NCBI GenBank assembly: GCA_025174535.1
Contig: JALBUN010000009.1
Location: forward strand, 930,001 to 994,000
Origin: Cantharellus purpuraceus
Taxonomy: Eukaryota; Basidiomycota; Agaricomycetes; Cantharellales; Hydnaceae
DNA length: 64,000 nt
Reading direction: 5' to 3'
Part shown: positions 60,494 through 64,000 of the stretch, piece after piece
Position numbering within the stretch: the stretch's first letter is position 1
How the letters are laid out: every line of letters begins with the position of its first letter
Program-made: the position numbers and the translations under genes
Notes under the pieces: model-generated
Seen by the model: the letters and a program-made list of their open reading frames with translations, nothing else
Databases searched by the model: none
Told to the model about the DNA's origin: nothing

Positions 60494-63305
60494 TTAATAC
60501 TCGTCTTCTTCCTTTACAGTCCTCCCCATAAACCCGCCCCATTGCCTCCCAATGTGACCTCCATTGAGACTGGCATTCATATCGTACGTAGGACCATCAA
60601 CGCTTGGACGAGGCTTAAAGCTCTCTCTGCGACTACCATTCCTCCCCCCGCCAATAGCATTGAAAATTGAATACCCTGCATTGGATGTAACACTCGCAGT
60701 TGACGGGATCCGCGGGATCGCGTAACTCGACCCTCTCCCTCCTCCATAGCTCACTGCAGATCCATGCGGATATCCAACATCATGCTGTTGTACAGGTGCA
60801 CGCTTAACAATCGGGATTGGCCGAGGTAGACTCGAAGTAGGTCCCGGCTTTGTCGCTCCATGAGGAAGGTTATAAGCACCCCCAGGCCTTGGAGGCGTGT
60901 TTGTCTTATTACCAAGTGGTTTTTGTGGGGATGACACTGGCTGACCATACCCGAATGTAGGCGCGCATCCACCAGCATTCAGCACATTGGAATTACCGAG
61001 ACGAGGTCGTTTGTTCGGCACCGATTTCGAATTCCCAATGCTTTCAGTGTACTGAGTAGGGGTCGCAGCACCGGCACGATTCACGCCTGGCTGAGGAGTG
61101 GTCCCTCGGGGAGGCACCGATCCAACTCGAGTCCGCTATAATAAGTCGCAAAAGTGGAAAGTTCAAGTCAACTTCAGTACTTGGTGCAAGGGTGACTACG
61201 AAGGAAATCACCTTACGGTTCTCCTTCCCTGCATTGGAAGTGTTGATGGTCTCTGAGAGAACCTCCAAGATGCTTATACCATTCACTAAAAATGGTTTGC
61301 GGTACTCATCCTCCCATGTCGGAATGGAAATCATCAATTCCTTTTCTAGCTGCAATGACGACATTGATGCATCAATTCACTTTACTAATCTGAAATGCAC
61401 AAATGCATACATACCCGTGGTTTCTCCTTCATGACTCGCTTGCGCATCTTCTCCTCCCGCAACAATCTCCCTGGATCTCTAGGGCCACGTCCAAGCAAGC
61501 GCGACTGATCGGAAGCAGCAGCCTGAAAAGGTATTGAGAAGGGCAAACTCTTCTCATATTGACAAATTAAACGAACCGCAAGTTCCTTCTCTTCTTCACA
61601 AATCTCAAAATACTTTTTGATGGCCGCTAAAAGAGGGGCCTTAATTCGACGTTCTTCCTTGAGCTTCTGGATCTCCGCTTCATGTAGTGACAGAAGCTCC
61701 TCAGTATGTTCATCTTTATCGTAGAGATCAGGTGAAAGATATTAATAACCGATTCAACACGCTCACCGTCGACAAACGGCGCAAACGATCCACGTTCTTC
61801 ATCACCAAGAATGAGCTCATCCCAGAGATGCTCAATTTCGGCACGCGCGTTAGATATAAAGATGGACATGCTCTCCCGCTTGAGTTCGAGCATTCGCTCA
61901 CGCTCTGTCTCATACTAGACACAGCACAACACCACTTCAACGCATGTGAGCGACTGAAAAGAGAAGGAACATACGGCATGTACATTAGCCTCTGTAGAGC
62001 CCCTGTTGACTTCGACAAAGGCATCCATTTCAGCCTCCTCGACGCCCAGCCTGCGCCACAATGTATCAAGTTCATTGTATACCGCCTGAATGTGCGCCTC
62101 TCGTCTTGACTTTAATTCTTCCAACTACACAATGTGCTCGTGAGTTTAATTATTAACCAGGGATCAGAACCGCCTACTTCGCTTTTTGTGGCTTCGGCCC
62201 ACTGCATGAGGCCTGATGTTGGCTCGACACCTTCCACACCAAAAGCCTCATTTCCTGGGCCATCCAGGTCCAAAGATTCGTCGGAAGCCTCTTGCAGCCG
62301 GGCAACAAAGCGCCCGAAGACGGAATGATAGAGCGGAATATTATCATCAGGCTTCACAAATGATGTGGCACTCGTATTTGGTGTAGAAGTGGCAAGCGTA
62401 TGTGACGCCGAGAGAAAAGGATCGGACGTTGAAGATGCAGATGTGGAGCGTAGGGCAGCGAGACCATCAGTTGATAGGGAGGACGGAAGCGCCATAGGGG
62501 GGGCCTCAGATTCAGTGGGAAGTGAAATCCCTAGTTCCTCATGAAACCACCCAATCTGTAGGAAAGTCTGTGAAAGGTGTACAAGTCGACGAGACTTGAG
62601 GAATTGAGGTATTAGAGTTGATCAGAGTCGGGTGTATACCACTCAAGAGACGTGGCTCACCATCTCTGTCTTTGCTCGAACGAGCTCCTTCTCGAGCCTG
62701 CTGAAGCGCTCGGGGGTCACGTCCCGCAATGCCTGATGCTCTTCACCGGACTGGACCCCTTGTGCTGGTGTAAGACAAGTGATATCTGGACCAAAAAATC
62801 CAGATCCGACGACGCGAATCAGCTTGTTAATCTTATTGTTAAGCCCTAGTAGTTGCTCAAGCTTGGTTTGATATAGCTGTTGCAGCTTGTCTTGATACGC
62901 TGTCAAGTGCTCAAAGCGTTTGGGAAGAACCTGCGAGATCACATACGGCATACAGGTAAACAGCTTGGATGCATTACGAGAATGTGAGATAATTCTGACC
63001 TGCTGCTTTCTTAGCTCGCCGACACTAGTTGCCACGACTTTGGCATGTGAGCCAAGAGCTCTGGCAAGTCTAACGCATTCGCACTCCAGAACCTCACACT
63101 TCTCCATCCATTCCGAGACCATCTTCCGTCTCTCATCTATCTTTCTGTCCACGCAATCTACGAGAGCTGCGTGCAATTCGCTAAGATCGTCAGTGAGAGC
63201 TGTGGACGGGAGCCCAAGTTGTGCATGGAGAACAGGAATAAGAGGGGTTTGCGAGTTCAAGTGAGACTGTAGTGAGCTCAGCAAGGATTCCACCGTCGTC
63301 GCCAT
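60494..63305 (-). CDS. ASE1: Ase1/PRC1/MAP65 microtubule crosslinker
   Basis: Nine exons: 63305-63000, 62930-62661, 62594-62178, 62124-61984, 61914-61767, 61713-61577, 61522-61415, 61349-61212 and 61135-60494; 768 aa, in the usual range. A helical N-terminus (LLSSLQSHL, ERRKMVSEWMEKCEVLECECVRL) dimerises; IGWFHEELGI and YNELDTLWRRLGV, EIEHLWDELILG.EERGSF are the spectrin-like L-W-x-x-L repeats typical of MAP65; the microtubule-binding region follows with LGRGPRDPGRLLREEKMRK and RLEKELMISIPTWE. The tail is Arg/Pro/Gly-rich with basic patches (NKRPRLG), suited to Cdk control and nuclear import. It bundles antiparallel microtubules in the spindle midzone. Divergent from the HNH-type gene, 164 bp apart. 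Confidence 0.9.
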
Positions 63306-63469
63306 CGCAGCTGACAGTGTCGCGACACGGCTGATGGTCACGTGACGTGTTTGGACGGGGAATGTGACATACATGTCACATCGCGACATTCGCGGATGGC
63401 TGAATTGCTCTTCCTAGTTTCAAACACCGAGCACTGTCTCCTAAATTATTATTCGACTTGTGAGCGTGG

Positions 63470-64000
63470 ATGACGACCATGTCCACCACCGCCGCTTCTA
63501 GATCCGAATATATCGAAGATTTTCCCTCAGACTATGTTCACCTCGTCCTTGTGCACCGCCCGCCGTTCTTCCTCCAAATCCCTCTAATCTCTTTGTTTGA
63601 AACCTCGGAAATACCTTGCCTACCTTGGCTGGTACATCCTTGGGGCCGAGGGCTCAAGGGTGATAGCACTACACCGTTGGACCTTGACGGTGATCTAGAT
63701 GACAGGGGCTTGTACTACTATGCGACACCCGCGGGTACGGGTGTTTTTATTTGATCTATTGCTGTCTTCCCTAGTACAAACAAAGTGCTGACCGTGTGCT
63801 CTCTATCGAGCAAAGGCCTCAGCCATGCAGTTGATCTGGAAGTGATTAAGGAATGGTCAACCTTGCCCTCGGAAAGCACGGACACTCACGATTATTTCCG
63901 CCATCATCTGCTCAAACGTGATACGTGTTGTGTTTTCGCAGGATCCACATATGGAAAAGGTATACATATCATTCCCTATAGCAGGGGCTCTGAGGTATGC
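63470..64000 (+). CDS. HNH-type protein, partial (runs off window)
   Basis: The start ATG 63470 opens MTTMSTTAASRSEYIEDFP; the frame is open to 63754. A second coding segment from about 63772 reads TNKVLTVCSLSSKGLSHAVD...FRHHLLKRDTCCVFAGS..YGKGIHIIPYSRGSE. RD-x-C-C-x-F-x-G followed by HIIP-x-S-R-G resembles the fungal HNH_2 nuclease-like domain (RDGxCVVTG...HIIPxSKG). I could not find a donor and acceptor that join the two segments in phase: donors after ACACCCGCGG give a TGA. So either an exon boundary is missed or there is a lesion. Such HNH-like proteins form large families in Agaricomycetes; their role is unknown. Confidence 0.5.

Overview
The window looks like a nuclear contig of a filamentous basidiomycete, most likely an Agaricomycete. 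Reasons: genes are split by many 45-70 bp GT-AG introns, several exons are tiny (7-20 nt), the protein set is fungal (calmodulin, WASP, bifunctional Arg5,6, Ase1/MAP65, Bem46, Ubc13), and the retroelements are Ty3/gypsy chromodomain-type and Ty1/copia-type remnants. A genus is not assigned. Exon boundaries were read by eye from splice signals, reading phase and protein-family conservation.

Layout. (1) 1-2334: two tandem C2H2 zinc-finger genes; a third paralogue sits at 43445-44402 with the same two intron positions in the finger region. (2) 3849-6147: the HyuB half of a 5-oxoprolinase/hydantoinase without a HyuA half. (3) About 7340-27150: a 20 kb block of nested LTR retroelements. It has four LTR families, called A (about 1.43 kb), B (about 0.5 kb), C (about 0.35 kb) and D (1421 bp) here, plus a gag-only copia remnant with a 23-copy 38-bp tandem array in its leader, gypsy gag and pol remnants full of TGA stops, and a Cys-rich gag-like gene split by a solo LTR. 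(4) 27552-36393: Ubc13, a 1644-aa RING-H2 protein and an unrecognised 508-aa protein, all on the + strand. (5) 37547-39378: a fungal GPCR-like gene with a probable one-base frameshift. (6) 39379-43444 and 44403-46962: gene-poor stretches. (7) 46963-64000: compact housekeeping genes, namely calmodulin (-), WASP (-), Arg5,6 (+), Bem46 (-), a 93-aa protein (+), an F-box-like protein (-), elongin C (+), Ase1 (-) and a partial HNH-type protein (+).

Most notable signals. Two inverted copies of LTR-A (11222-12653 and 13061-14492) have exchanged target-site duplications: GTGAT/CCATC on one and ATCAC/GATGG on the other. That is the pattern expected if the 407 bp between them was inverted by recombination between the LTRs; an uninterrupted copy of one pre-insertion junction at 14695 and a close relative of the other at 10990-11040 support it. 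Second, related 143-144-aa proteins are encoded inside both copies of the TG...CA element D (in U3, upstream of its TATA box) and between pol and the 3' LTR of gypsy element C, with a separate TATA box. This looks like an undescribed retrotransposon accessory gene. Third, ten premature stops in gypsy gag and pol are all TGA, mostly where Arg (CGA) is expected, suggesting CpG-directed mutation.

Functional links between neighbours are limited. Ubc13 and the RING-H2 protein are adjacent and co-oriented and could be an E2-E3 pair. Elongin C and the F-box-like gene share a divergent 125 bp promoter. Both are inferences from position.
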